The notes under the pieces were generated by a model that was given only the letters and a program-made list of their open reading frames with translations, did no database searches and was not told the origin of the DNA. From positions 3,100,001-3,164,000 of the forward strand of contig NZ_LT799838.1 of the NCBI RefSeq assembly GCF_900168255.1: DNA of 64,000 nucleotides, given 5' to 3'. The position numbers and the translations under genes were made by a program. This DNA is from Psychrobacter sp. DAB_AL43B. GTDB lineage: Bacteria > Pseudomonadota > Gammaproteobacteria > Pseudomonadales > Moraxellaceae. Positions 50,215-60,053 of this stretch are shown in pieces. Every line of letters starts with the position of its first letter. Positions within the stretch are counted from its first letter, which is position 1.

Positions 50215-50796
50215 CTAACACTGCACCAGAACTCTAATAGCCACTAATTTATCATCTAAGAAGCTTAGGTATAATAAATCATCGCTTGTCTTTTCACGGA
50301 TTGAATACATCATATTGTAGACTGTTTTTATATCAGTAGACTCAATGCCAACGATATTATCTGAGACCATCACCTTATTTTCATGAATTTCAAACTGTTC
50401 AAGGCTTAAGCTTTTAGGATTAAAATTATTGTCGATCAATAATTCATTATATTTAATATGAAGGCCGTTAGGTATACCAATCACTTGCGTGATAGCGCCC
50501 TTATTACCTGTGATATCAACCTCCATATTGCCATACTGATAAAAGGCTTCTTCTCCGCTCTCTTCTTCAGTAAAAAAACCACCACACTCAACGTCTCTAA
50601 GTTTCTTAAATTCATCGTCGAATGTGGAGATGCTTTTAATCTGCTCTAGACTGAACGCTTTACCAATCTCAATTAGTCTTGTATTTGCGGCAGAAGATTT
50701 CTCAGCTTGTATATCACTGTCATGAGTTGTTATATCACTACTACAAGAACAAATTAAGAAGGACATAGCAAACATTAACGTACACTTATTGATCAC
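50215..50796 (-). CDS. Putative lipoprotein of unknown function
   Basis: This is an exported protein of about 193 residues with a short hydrophobic signal (LMFAMSFLICSCSS) and a lipobox-like ICSC. The GTG at 50796, with GAGGG seven bases upstream, is preferred to the ATG at 50820, whose leader would place charged residues ahead of the signal. The mature part is mixed alpha/beta with no motif that I recognise. Confidence 0.6.
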   Translation of the reverse strand: MINKCTLMFAMSFLICSCSSDITTHDSDIQAEKSSAANTRLIEIGKAFSLEQIKSISTFDDEFKKLRDVECGGFFTEEESGEEAFYQYGNMEVDITGNKGAITQVIGIPNGLHIKYNELLIDNNFNPKSLSLEQFEIHENKVMVSDNIVGIESTDIKTVYNMMYSIREKTSDDLLYLSFLDDKLVAIRVLVQC

Positions 50797-50902
50797 ATTA
50801 CGACCCTCTAAATCTAACATCCTAAAATCAACCCTTTTGATTACTCAAACATGATACCCCTTACTCTCATCGTTTATATTTGCATCAAAATCAGCCTTGC
50901 TG

Positions 50903-51202
50903 CTAACGATTATAACAAGAAACAAACTCTCTAATGGCCCAACCCCATTGTCTGTACTCTCCTTGATAATACCCTTCTAGATACACCCAGGGGCGGTCTT
51001 TATTATCGTAAATGGTTTCTGTGATATAAACTTCACGGTCATTGCGTAGTTTGTTGATAATCTTACCATTAGGTTTATCACGAATATTTAATGGAGTCCC
51101 AGTAGGATCCGTTACTTTACAAACCTGCTCGGCATGCGCTACGCCCATTCCCGCAGTGATAGTAAAAATAGATAAGGCAAATATACCAACTAATTGTTTC
51201 AT
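50903..51202 (-). CDS. Secreted SH3-like domain protein
   Basis: The 99-residue protein has a signal peptide ending near residue 24 (GMGVAHA) and a bacterial SH3-like domain (TPLNIRDKPNGKIINKLRND, then the aromatic end RQWGWAIREFV). Such domains often bind cell wall or protein ligands in the periplasm. A GAGGAAG ribosome site lies before the ATG. Confidence 0.8.
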   Translation of the reverse strand: MKQLVGIFALSIFTITAGMGVAHAEQVCKVTDPTGTPLNIRDKPNGKIINKLRNDREVYITETIYDNKDRPWVYLEGYYQGEYRQWGWAIREFVSCYNR

Positions 51203-51520
51203 CTCAACTTCCTCTTGTCGATAAATGTTCTATACGTTCTTGCTAGAGTAGCAAAAACCCTATGACCTACACTGCATTTTTTACAAGATATTTTAGTTCG
51301 ATCAACTTCTTATAAAGAGTAAAAGCAAGGTGTGCCTGATGCTTTCTAATATCATTATTGGTGAGATGAGTGACGCGATTATTCATCTCTTCCACTCTTA
51401 TCCTAATGCTTTTATAAAAACTTAGTGGTGTACTTATCGATTTATAATAATTTTTATTGCAAGGTATAAGTAAACTATAATACGCGAGGTTTTTAACGCT
51501 ATCACAAGGAAGTATTGGCT
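51203..51520. other. Spacer between the SH3-like gene and the exporter gene
   Basis: These 318 bp contain no well-supported gene. A minus-strand frame of 39 codons (51267-51386) is too short to claim. A TATAAT at 51476-51481 sits before the exporter gene and may be its -10 box. Confidence 0.4.
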
Positions 51521-52174
51521 ATGTTCGGTATTGAGAATTATCTAGGGTTTGTCATGGCGGCTATTTTGTTAAACCTAACACCAGGCACAGATAGCATGTA
51601 CATCATCACTCGTAGTATGTCCCAAGGACAGACCGCAGGGTTTTATTCAGTACTAGGGATTACTTCAGGTATTTTGGTACATACTTTATTGGCTGCGTTT
51701 GGGTTGTCCGTGTTATTAGCCAGCTCGCCACTTGCATTTACGCTAGTGAAATATATTGGTGCGAGCTACTTATGCTATCTAGGCTTTAAGATGCTGACCA
51801 GTAAACAGACGCCTTTACTTGCCAGTAATTTACCTGATAAGGAAAAAATGGCGTCTACTCGTCCGTTAGATAGGTGGCAGATATATAAGCAAGGGGTGAT
51901 CACCAATACCTTCAATCCAAAAGTCGCCTTGTTTTTCTTGGCATTCTTCCCGCAGTTTATCGACCCCAGTTATGCCAATAGTATGCTGTCGTTTTTAGTT
52001 CTCGGCCTGACCTTTGCCACAACAGGTTTTATATGGTGCTTGTGTTTGGCATTGTTAGCGTCAAAATTTAGCGAGAACTTACGTAAAAACCCTACTGTGG
52101 AAGTGATTTTAAATAAGATAAGTGGAGCGGTGTTTATTGGCTTAGGCATTAAGTTGTTGACTGAAAAGGCTTAA
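51521..52174 (+). CDS. LysE/RhtB-family exporter
   Basis: This is a six-helix amino-acid or small-molecule exporter of the LysE family. The 217 residues carry the family segment LNLTPGTDSMYIITRSMSQG near the N-terminus and FNPKVALFFLAFFPQFI in the middle. The ATG at 51521, with AAGGAAG upstream, is chosen over a TTG at 51515. The substrate cannot be inferred from sequence. Confidence 0.88.
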   Translation: MFGIENYLGFVMAAILLNLTPGTDSMYIITRSMSQGQTAGFYSVLGITSGILVHTLLAAFGLSVLLASSPLAFTLVKYIGASYLCYLGFKMLTSKQTPLLASNLPDKEKMASTRPLDRWQIYKQGVITNTFNPKVALFFLAFFPQFIDPSYANSMLSFLVLGLTFATTGFIWCLCLALLASKFSENLRKNPTVEVILNKISGAVFIGLGIKLLTEKA

Positions 52175-52313
52175 TGTTTTCTTACTTGAGCTAAGCTTGT
52201 ATATAACTCACTTCACTCTATCCTTTTTGAGCAGCGATTAGACTTCATGTTTTAACCCCACTATACTCATTGCCAATGAATCAGCTTAAAAATAGAAATA
52301 AATAGGTAGTCCT

Positions 52314-52664
52314 ATGAGTTTTGTGAAAATATTTTCAGGTGTCCTCAGTGTTATTGTATTGATTGGTTGTGTGTATCTCATCAACGCAAGTACCGTAACT
52401 CCAGACTCTGTCGCCTGTGACGCCTCTGAAAAAAACGATATTGTTTTGTACGGTGCCGTCTGGTGTGGCTACTGCGAGCAGACAAGACAGTTGCTAGCTT
52501 CGAACAATGTCGACTACTGCGAATACGATATTGAACGCTCTGCTGAAGGATTTAGACAATTTGAGAGTCTTGGCGGTGGCGGGGTACCATTGATGTTATT
52601 TAATGGCGAATTGATTCAAGGATATAACAAACCTGAGATTGAATTACAGATACGAAATCAGTAA
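52314..52664 (+). CDS. Membrane-anchored glutaredoxin-like protein
   Basis: This thiol-disulfide protein of 116 residues has an N-terminal membrane anchor (about 5-24) and a glutaredoxin domain with active site C51-G-Y-C54 and the cis-proline segment GGVPLMLFNG. The domain probably faces the periplasm. It stands alone between the exporter gene and the convergent acnA. Confidence 0.83.
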   Translation: MSFVKIFSGVLSVIVLIGCVYLINASTVTPDSVACDASEKNDIVLYGAVWCGYCEQTRQLLASNNVDYCEYDIERSAEGFRQFESLGGGGVPLMLFNGELIQGYNKPEIELQIRNQ

Positions 52665-52704
52665 TTCGTACCTCATGATTCTAAAGTGACCATTTAAGCA
52701 CTCA

Positions 52705-52747
52705 TAAAAAAGCCCAATCCCCTATTTCTTACTGGGATTGGGCTTTC
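52705..52747. terminator. Bidirectional terminator
   Basis: AGCCCAATCCC (52711-52721) pairs with GGGATTGGGCT (52734-52744), with an A-run on the left and a short T-rich stretch on the right. It serves the convergent glutaredoxin gene and acnA. Confidence 0.85.
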
Positions 52748-52771
52748 TCTTATGCTAAGTCTAATAAGTCA

Positions 52772-55579
52772 TTACGCAGCGTCTTTACTCTCAGCTGCCA
52801 ATTGACGTAGTACATAGTGCAATACGCCGCCATGACGCACGTATTCGCGCTCTTTTGGTGTCTGTAGCATGACATTAACATCAAAGCTCTCAGTCGAGCC
52901 ATCGGCGCGTGTCGCAGTGACTTTTGCTGTTTTGCTTTCGCCGTTATCTAAACCAGTGATGCTCAGTACCTCAGAACCGTCTAGTTTGTATGTTTCTGCA
53001 TTCTCGCCATTTTTAAAGGTCAATGGCAACACACCCATACCAACTAGGTTTGAGCGGTGAATACGCTCAAACGAGCTGGTCAATACCGCTTTTACGCCAA
53101 GCAAAATAGTTCCTTTGGCTGCCCAGTCACGGCTAGAGCCAGAGCCATATTCTGCACCGCCAAGTACCACGAGCGGACGCTTGTCTTCTTTATACTTCAT
53201 TGCCGCGTCATAGATGGCCATTTCTTCGCCATCTTGTAGCGTGGCGCTATCACCATTGAAGTAATAGGTATAACCGCCCTCTTTGCCACCCATCATAGTG
53301 TTTTTGATACGGATATTGGCAAAGGTACCGCGAGTCATAACTGCATCGTTACCACGACGTGAGCCATAACTATTGAAATCGGCTTGCATGACGCCGCGCT
53401 CTTGCAAGTACTTGCCAGCAGGTGAGGCTGGATCGATGTTACCGGCTGGTGAGATGTGGTCGGTAGTGATTGAGTCACCGAACAGACCTAAGATACGCGC
53501 GCCTTCGATATCGAGGATACCTTCTGGCTCCATAGTCATCCCATCAAAGAACGGTGGGTTTTTAATATAAGTAGATTCTTCGCTCCATGGATATAGCTGG
53601 CTATCAGCTGAACTAATAGCATTCCATGCTTCACTACCCTTAAACACTTCGCCGTAGTTTTTGCGGAACATATCAGCATCGATGTTATTGGCGATCAACT
53701 CATTGATCTCATCCGACGTTGGCCAGATATCTTTTAAGAAGACATCATTACCTTCTTGATCTTGCCCTAACGGATGCGTCGTCAAGTCAATATCGACGGT
53801 ACCTGCCAGTGCATAAGCGACAACCAATGGTGGTGACGCTAAATAGCTTGCCTTGACATGCGAGTGAATACGACCTTCAAAGTTGCGGTTACCTGACAGT
53901 ACAGCAGCGGCAACCAGATCACCTTCTTCGATAGCGCCTTCAATCGCTCCTAATAGCGGGCCTGAGTTACCGATACAAGTGGTACAACCATAACCGACTA
54001 GATAAAAGCCAATTTTCTCTAGCTCATCCATCAGCTTAGCTTTTTCAAGGTAATCAGTGACAACTTTTGAACCCGGAGCAAGAGAGGTCTTGACCCATGG
54101 TTTAGCCGTCAGACCTTTTGCCGCCGCTTTTTTGGCGACTAAGCCTGCGCCAATCATCACTGCTGGGTTTGAGGTATTGGTACAAGAAGTAATGGCGGCG
54201 ATAACAACGGAACCATCGCGCAATCTATACTCTTCATCTTCAATTTTGACCGTACAATACGTACTGCCTTCAGCACAGAAAGGTTTGGGTTTGGCCGCTA
54301 AGGTCTTGGCTTGCTCTTGCTCACCGCCTTCTTGGTCAAAGCGTATTTTTCCAGCAATCTCTGATTTGCGTTCTTTGGTCATTTTCTCTAATGTTTCACC
54401 GAATTTTTCATGCATATCAGATAGGTTAATGCGCTGCTGTGGCAAGTTAGGACCAGCAAGCGCTGGCTGAACACAAGACAAATCTAACTCTAGCTTACTT
54501 GAGTAGGTCGCAGATGGGGTATCAGCATCGTGCCATAAACCTTGCGCCTTGGCATATTTTTCGACCAGCTCGATTTGGTTTTCTTCACGACCTGATAAGC
54601 GCAGATAATCAATCGCCATTCGGTCAATAGGGAAAATACCACAAGTTGCGCCATACTCGGGTGCCATATTAGCAATCGTGGCTCGATCCGCAAGCGGCAT
54701 GCTGTGTAAGCCTTCGCCATAAAACTCGACAAACTTGCCAACTACGCCATGGGCACGTAGCATCTCAACGACGCGTAATACTAAATCCGTTGCGGTCACA
54801 CCTTCAGTCAGCTTACCCGTCAGCTCAAAACCAACGACTTGCGGAATCAGCATCGATGATGGTTGACCGAGCATCGCCGCTTCGGCTTCAATACCGCCTA
54901 CGCCCCAACCGAGGACACCGATACCATTAATCATGGTGGTATGACTATCGGTACCAAATACCGTATCTGGATAAGCCGTTAGCTCACCATCGACATCAGC
55001 GGCCATCACAACACGCGCTAAATACTCGAGGTTTACCTGATGCACAATACCGGTCGCTGGTGGTACAACCACGAAGTTTTTAAAGGCATTTTTGCCCCAA
55101 TGCAAAAACTCATAGCGCTCGTTATTACGCTTAAATTCAATTTTTTCGTTCAGATCCAGCGCATCTTCGCGGCCATAGACGTCAACTTGTACTGAGTGAT
55201 CGACGACCAATTCACTAGGGATAAATGGATTAATTTGCTCCGCTCTGCCACCAAGCTCAACGACAGCATCACGCATCGCGGCCAAATCGACGACTGAAGG
55301 CACGCCTGTAAAATCTTGCAACACCACACGCGCTGGCATAAAGGCAATTTCTTTTGACGCTTCCGCACCAGCATCCCAATTGGCAACGGCTTCGATATGA
55401 TTTTTACCGACAGACTGACCATCATCTTCGTTACGTAATAGGTTTTCTAAAACGATTTTCATACAGAATGGCAGTTTACTGATGTTCTCATAGGTTTTAG
55501 TTAGCGCTGGCAAGCTGTAATAGGCATGTTCCTTGCCATCGACTACAATCGTATCTTTTACATTAAAAATATCACTCAT
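52772..55579 (-). CDS. acnA: Aconitate hydratase A
   Basis: AcnA interconverts citrate and isocitrate in the TCA cycle using a [4Fe-4S] cluster. The 935 residues follow the AcnA/IRP1 layout: MKIVLENLLRNEDDG at the start, DFTGVPSVVDLAAMRDAV, FGTDSHTTMINGIGVLGWG, cluster cysteines in AITSCTNTSNP and GYGCTTCIGN, and the swivel domain near the end (YGSGSSRDWAAKG). It is a little longer than E. coli AcnA (891). AAGGAAG precedes the ATG. Confidence 0.97.
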   Translation of the reverse strand: MSDIFNVKDTIVVDGKEHAYYSLPALTKTYENISKLPFCMKIVLENLLRNEDDGQSVGKNHIEAVANWDAGAEASKEIAFMPARVVLQDFTGVPSVVDLAAMRDAVVELGGRAEQINPFIPSELVVDHSVQVDVYGREDALDLNEKIEFKRNNERYEFLHWGKNAFKNFVVVPPATGIVHQVNLEYLARVVMAADVDGELTAYPDTVFGTDSHTTMINGIGVLGWGVGGIEAEAAMLGQPSSMLIPQVVGFELTGKLTEGVTATDLVLRVVEMLRAHGVVGKFVEFYGEGLHSMPLADRATIANMAPEYGATCGIFPIDRMAIDYLRLSGREENQIELVEKYAKAQGLWHDADTPSATYSSKLELDLSCVQPALAGPNLPQQRINLSDMHEKFGETLEKMTKERKSEIAGKIRFDQEGGEQEQAKTLAAKPKPFCAEGSTYCTVKIEDEEYRLRDGSVVIAAITSCTNTSNPAVMIGAGLVAKKAAAKGLTAKPWVKTSLAPGSKVVTDYLEKAKLMDELEKIGFYLVGYGCTTCIGNSGPLLGAIEGAIEEGDLVAAAVLSGNRNFEGRIHSHVKASYLASPPLVVAYALAGTVDIDLTTHPLGQDQEGNDVFLKDIWPTSDEINELIANNIDADMFRKNYGEVFKGSEAWNAISSADSQLYPWSEESTYIKNPPFFDGMTMEPEGILDIEGARILGLFGDSITTDHISPAGNIDPASPAGKYLQERGVMQADFNSYGSRRGNDAVMTRGTFANIRIKNTMMGGKEGGYTYYFNGDSATLQDGEEMAIYDAAMKYKEDKRPLVVLGGAEYGSGSSRDWAAKGTILLGVKAVLTSSFERIHRSNLVGMGVLPLTFKNGENAETYKLDGSEVLSITGLDNGESKTAKVTATRADGSTESFDVNVMLQTPKEREYVRHGGVLHYVLRQLAAESKDAA

Positions 55580-55873
55580 GGTCGCTTCCTTATCGTTGTT
55601 ATGAATAATTATAAAATTCGTCTTGATAACAGGTGGCTAAATGGGAGCTTTCTTTGGTTATTATAAATTTGATATTTTGTTAACAAGTATTGAATAAAAC
55701 TAGTGAAAGTAGAATAGTTTGCTTGAATAAGTGGTATAGCATAGACACCGTTAACAATCACTTGCTATAACCATAACAAATAAGCCTAGACTTGTTAACG
55801 CTAATTGGTTATTGAATCGTGGCACAATCGTAACCGTAACAATGCTTTAGGCGGTTATTGGCAAGCTATGAGC

Positions 55874-56899
55874 TTATACTTTCTGACGGCGACCACTACG
55901 AAAGACTTGGTTGTCCTCATAAAAGCTAGGATCAGCGTTTTCAGCCCAAAAGTGTGGCACACCCAAAATCGGTAATGGTGACAGTTTGCGCGGCGTCACA
56001 TCCTCTCGTGATAATAAATCATGCATGTACTCAGCCAGCTGATTATCCAAATATTCTATACGCTCTGACCGCTTTAATTTAAAGAACTCAGCACTGACAT
56101 AAATAATGACACTGTGAGCGCATAAAGGTTTGCGCGGCTGCAGTAGTTTCTCAAGTAGTGCATGACCGAAAATATAAACTGCTGCCTTAGCATTATTTTT
56201 GTCGTCTGCACTTATTTGTTGTGGATTATCCCAAGATGCGCGCGACGTTATCAAGCTTGCTTGCCAGTCGAAACCTATCAGCGCTTCACCGATACTTGGC
56301 TCAGCTGTTACCAATATCGCGCCATTTTCATCAAATACAGTAATGGTATCGCGCACGCGCCCACGGCTCGTGCTAATACCTTTTTTAGCAATTTCACACA
56401 TATGGTAGTAGTTAAGCAGCGCTTTGGTTTTTGGAAAGGTCAGCCAAATGCTACCGTTAAATAAATCATGCAAATTATCACGCGTCGGAATATTGCCAGT
56501 GGTCGCGATAAAGCTTTCGTACGCTTCGCCTTCGGGTAGCGCATCTTGGGAGACAAATCTGAGCCTATGTGCGAGATTATTTGGTGTGGGCTTCGTTTGT
56601 GATGGCTGTTGTGATTTATTATTTTGCTGCAACATCGCGGTGTTCAGCACCTTGGCGATAATATCAGGCGCAGCAATATCAGCTTGATTATCATGTTCGG
56701 CAGCAGTATCTACTTGCTGACATGAGCCACTAAGGCGGCTTATCGTTTTACTGACATAGCTCAATTGATTTAAGTGGCACAACCACGGCGCTTGCCAGTC
56801 GATTTTTGCAAAGCTGTCATCAAGTATGCTGTCGCGTACAGACGGACTTACAAGGGAAATTTCAGAATGCAGTGTGGTGGACAAATCAGTGATGGTCAT
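55874..56899 (-). CDS. DUF3025-family protein
   Basis: This cytoplasmic protein of 341 residues is of the DUF3025 type. The conserved block IPTRDNLHDLFNGSIWLTFP is followed by a KTKALLNYYH segment, GRVRDTITVFDENGAILV and the LPILGVPHFWAEN end. The N-terminal 100 residues hold a Gln/Asn-rich, poorly conserved insert. Function unknown. It is divergent from the membrane hydrolase gene at 57014. Confidence 0.8.
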   Translation of the reverse strand: MTITDLSTTLHSEISLVSPSVRDSILDDSFAKIDWQAPWLCHLNQLSYVSKTISRLSGSCQQVDTAAEHDNQADIAAPDIIAKVLNTAMLQQNNKSQQPSQTKPTPNNLAHRLRFVSQDALPEGEAYESFIATTGNIPTRDNLHDLFNGSIWLTFPKTKALLNYYHMCEIAKKGISTSRGRVRDTITVFDENGAILVTAEPSIGEALIGFDWQASLITSRASWDNPQQISADDKNNAKAAVYIFGHALLEKLLQPRKPLCAHSVIIYVSAEFFKLKRSERIEYLDNQLAEYMHDLLSREDVTPRKLSPLPILGVPHFWAENADPSFYEDNQVFRSGRRQKV

Positions 56900-57013
56900 G
56901 GGGGCGTTCTCTATTAGACGTAGGGCGTGTCTATGGTATCATGGAGCGCTTTTTTACGGCTAGACAAGCCGCTCGAAATGACGTTTTTACGCGCTATTTA
57001 TTGATGAGTTTTT

Positions 57014-57739
57014 ATGGCAAATTTTAACACCCACTTAAATGTCGCCTTTATGGTCAGTGGTACGATGAGCCTAACGGTTTATAAAGCGGGATTGATTAAT
57101 GATTCTGGGTTTTTGATGTGCGTGGCGCTTGGCACCATCGGTGGGCTGTTGCCCGATTTGGATTCTGATAACTCGACGCCCATTAAGCTTGGCTTTAATA
57201 TTATCTCTTTCATTTTTGCCTTTGGTTTGGTGATGCATTGGCGCAGTGAGCTGAGTTTATTGGCGCTGATAGCATTATGGCTGGCAGGCTATGGCTTTAT
57301 GCGCTATGTAGTTTTCTCTATTTTTACCAATATGACGGTGCATCGCGGCGTGCTTCACTCCGTACCCTATATGGCGATACTGGGGCTGGGTCTGACCTAT
57401 ATCAGCTATGACGTTTTGCATCTGCCATTAACGGTTAGTTGGTTTTACGGCTTGTTTTTATTTGGTGGCGCGCTGGTGCATTTGGCATTGGATGAGTTAT
57501 ATAGCGTGAATTTATCAAATATGAAAATGAAACGCTCTTCAGGTACAGCGATGAAGTTTTATCAACATAAAGATAAATGGTGGTATCTGCTGCTGTATGC
57601 CATCCTTGCGTTATTGGTCTATTTTGCCCCACCTTTTGAGATGTTTTGGGCGCAGCTGCGCGACCCTACGCCGTGGGCACAATTAAAAGTGGGTATATTG
57701 CCCGAGATGATAGAAAAAATGCTGTATCAGCCAAAGTAA
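57014..57739 (+). CDS. YdjM/DUF457-like membrane-bound hydrolase
   Basis: The 241-residue membrane protein is of the LexA-regulated YdjM type. N-terminal His (NTHLNVAF), GGLLPDLDSDNS and the HRGVLHS motif supply conserved metal-binding residues. About five hydrophobic helices are present. The reaction is unknown. It lies 50 bp upstream of the YchJ-like gene. Confidence 0.82.
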   Translation: MANFNTHLNVAFMVSGTMSLTVYKAGLINDSGFLMCVALGTIGGLLPDLDSDNSTPIKLGFNIISFIFAFGLVMHWRSELSLLALIALWLAGYGFMRYVVFSIFTNMTVHRGVLHSVPYMAILGLGLTYISYDVLHLPLTVSWFYGLFLFGGALVHLALDELYSVNLSNMKMKRSSGTAMKFYQHKDKWWYLLLYAILALLVYFAPPFEMFWAQLRDPTPWAQLKVGILPEMIEKMLYQPK

Positions 57740-57789
57740 AATCTCTAAAAATCCAAAGAATACGCTTTAACCGATAAGTAGAGTACTTT

Positions 57790-58350
57790 ATGCAACCTTC
57801 TATAAAAACTTGCCCTTGCCAAGTCCATCCGCTATTTACCCCTGTTAGCAGCGCATTGACCTATAGCAATTGCTGTCAGCCATATCATGATAACTTTTAT
57901 CAGGACGGTACGGATAACAGTGAGGGCGCTCGAGCTGAAAGTGCCGAACGCCTGATGCGCACGCGTTATAGCGCGTTTGTATTGGTAAAGGCAGATTATA
58001 TCGTAGCGACGACCGTGCCAGCTCAGCAAGCCTTGCTTGATATTGAGGCTATCGAGTCGTGGGCAAAACAGACGGATTGGGCAGGATTAGAAATCGTACG
58101 ACATACGCCGAAGATAGGTAAGCGTCATGCGCAAGTTGAGTTTAAAGCCTATTTTAATACGCCTGATGGGTTACAGGCGCATCAAGAGTTATCTGCTTTT
58201 GTCAAAATAGCAGATAAACCTACTAATAAAAATGCACGCTGGTACTTTCTTGACCCAACAGTAGCGATGACTGTAAGCCAAAAACAACCGTGTATTTGTG
58301 GCTCTGGAGAGAAGTTTAAAAGGTGTTGTGGGGTTTATTTAGCTAATTAA
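57790..58350 (+). CDS. YchJ-family SEC-C motif protein
   Basis: This protein of 186 residues has an N-terminal cysteine motif, a central NTF2-like domain (RLMRTRYSAFVLVKADYIVATT) and the C-terminal SEC-C zinc motif CICGSGEKFKRCCG. Family function is unsettled. Its stop codon overlaps that of the convergent PIN gene by 4 bp. Confidence 0.88.
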   Translation: MQPSIKTCPCQVHPLFTPVSSALTYSNCCQPYHDNFYQDGTDNSEGARAESAERLMRTRYSAFVLVKADYIVATTVPAQQALLDIEAIESWAKQTDWAGLEIVRHTPKIGKRHAQVEFKAYFNTPDGLQAHQELSAFVKIADKPTNKNARWYFLDPTVAMTVSQKQPCICGSGEKFKRCCGVYLAN

Positions 58351-58811
58351 AGCGCTTGATAACGCTCGTATAAACCTTCCATTTGATCTATATGTTTGTC
58401 GTTAGACAATAACTCAATACCGTTGATTTTGGCGGTAGCAAAGTGAAAAACGTCAAATTTTCGCTTTTCTAAGTTCTTTGGTATGCCTTTACTATCCGCT
58501 TCATATTTATCTAAACGGTATAGGTTGGTCGCTAAATCTGTCACGTCTTTACTAATGTCTAACCAAGTAAACTCTTCAACAGCCGCTCTAAATTTATTAA
58601 AATCTTCATTTTCATGCTGCCAGCCAAACTTTCTCAAAAACTCATACCTCAGCAATGGCGTGATGACCAGCTCGACATTGTCATCATTGACAAGTGCCAA
58701 CAAATCAGTCAACCGCTGAATAAGGTCGCTATCATTTTCATCAATGTTTTTACCTTCTAAAAGATAGGTCAAAAAGTTTGAGTCTAGTAACTTCGCAATT
58801 TCTGTGTCCAT
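58347..58811 (-). CDS. PIN-domain nuclease paired with AAA ATPase
   Basis: This 154-residue protein resembles PIN/VapC ribonucleases. The candidate metal-binding acids are Asp10 (KLLDSNFLTYLLEG), Glu57 (LRYEFLR), Asp120 (KFDVFHFATA) and Asp138 (LLSNDKHI). It starts 2 bp after the ATPase stop codon, so the two are translated as a pair. A small antitoxin-like gene is not seen. The role as toxin or effector is inferred. Confidence 0.78.
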   Translation of the reverse strand: MDTEIAKLLDSNFLTYLLEGKNIDENDSDLIQRLTDLLALVNDDNVELVITPLLRYEFLRKFGWQHENEDFNKFRAAVEEFTWLDISKDVTDLATNLYRLDKYEADSKGIPKNLEKRKFDVFHFATAKINGIELLSNDKHIDQMEGLYERYQAL

Positions 58812-58813
58812 TA

Positions 58814-59980
58814 TTATTGCGTTCCCTGTTTAAGCTCACTAATTCGCTTTTCTAGCAGTTCAGATAGTATTTTTTTTGCGTTTTTTTGCTGCGGTGCGTT
58901 ATCACGCGACAGCTTCAAACGATTAATATCAATATCAAAGGCATCCTTCAATAAATCTACAAACGCTGCATTATTCGGGTGTTCTATTAGCTCTGTTTTT
59001 ACTACCCCATCTTCTTTATCGCGATATAGCTCATAGGCTTCACCATGTTGTAATTGGCTAAGTACGATAGCGGAGTGAGTAGTGATATAAAAGGTAGTAT
59101 TCGGGAATAGACGTTTCAAGGTAGGAATAATAGTCGCTTGCCATTTGGTATGCAGATGACTTTCTATTTCATCGATAAAGACTACGCCTTTGACACGGGC
59201 TATATTCTTTTCATTAGTAAAATAGCTATAACCTGCGATGATAGACTGCATGATTTTGAGGATGGAAGCAAAGCCACTTGATAATTCTGACAACTCTGTT
59301 TTCTTATTTCTTACATTAATAAAAACGCGATTGCTACCTGATATCTCTAAAAAATCTGGATCAACACGTTCATCTATCTTATTGAGCAGGCTCAATAAAA
59401 CTGTGATTTCTAATTCTCGATTATCTTCTTTAGCCTGATAAGGATTGGCAGATTGGGCGCGCTGGATAATCCATTCATGAACGTCAATATCCATGTTTGT
59501 AGACTGAAAAGCATCTTCACTAACGAATACCCTTTCTAAATACTTATAATACTTTTCTCTTCTCTGTTCATAACTACCAATTTCATTGATACTTCTTCGA
59601 TCCATATTCATATCGCCGCGCCCTTGAGCACCTATAAATACAGAAGGCATTGTATGATACGGTGTAGATATATCAAAATTCAAACTTGATGCAGAAGAAC
59701 TTTTATGTATCCAAGGGTTTTTTACTACATTAGATAAATCTAAATCGTATTTATCAGACTTTAACAAGTTGAACAGTTTATTTTCAAAATGAAAATTTGC
59801 TATCTCATTTATAAAAAATTCATTATGAATAAACACGGTTGAAAACAAAGCCTCTAGACACTTAGTTTTACCAATGCCATTTTCCCCGATCAGACAATAC
59901 ACTCTTTGCTCAGGCTCAAAGCTAAGATGTACATCACCGACACCTACTAGCTGTTTTATTTGAATGTCATTGCCTAACAT
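58814..59980 (-). CDS. AAA (ABC-type SMC/OLD-like) ATPase
   Basis: This is a 388-residue single-chain ATPase of the AAA_15/AAA_21 type. Walker A is GENGIGKT (32-39), the signature-like ELSSGF lies at 232-237, Walker B VVFIDE at 266-271 with the D-loop ESHLH, and the switch His is in TTHS (300-303). The middle, about 50-190, is a variable, charged insert. Such ATPases are sensors or partners in anti-phage systems such as PARIS, Septu and OLD-type modules. It is the first gene of a two-gene operon with the PIN nuclease. Confidence 0.85.
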   Translation of the reverse strand: MLGNDIQIKQLVGVGDVHLSFEPEQRVYCLIGENGIGKTKCLEALFSTVFIHNEFFINEIANFHFENKLFNLLKSDKYDLDLSNVVKNPWIHKSSSASSLNFDISTPYHTMPSVFIGAQGRGDMNMDRRSINEIGSYEQRREKYYKYLERVFVSEDAFQSTNMDIDVHEWIIQRAQSANPYQAKEDNRELEITVLLSLLNKIDERVDPDFLEISGSNRVFINVRNKKTELSELSSGFASILKIMQSIIAGYSYFTNEKNIARVKGVVFIDEIESHLHTKWQATIIPTLKRLFPNTTFYITTHSAIVLSQLQHGEAYELYRDKEDGVVKTELIEHPNNAAFVDLLKDAFDIDINRLKLSRDNAPQQKNAKKILSELLEKRISELKQGTQ

Positions 59981-60053
59981 GGCTTCACCTAATTTTTATT
60001 AAACTATTAATTTCATAGTGGAACAACCAATTTAAAAATACAAGTCAACCATC

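Noticed and set aside
51267..51386. 39-codon minus-strand frame (begins MNNRVTHL)
   Set aside because: Too short to support. A GGAAGAG sequence lies before the ATG, but spacing is tight and no family is recognised.
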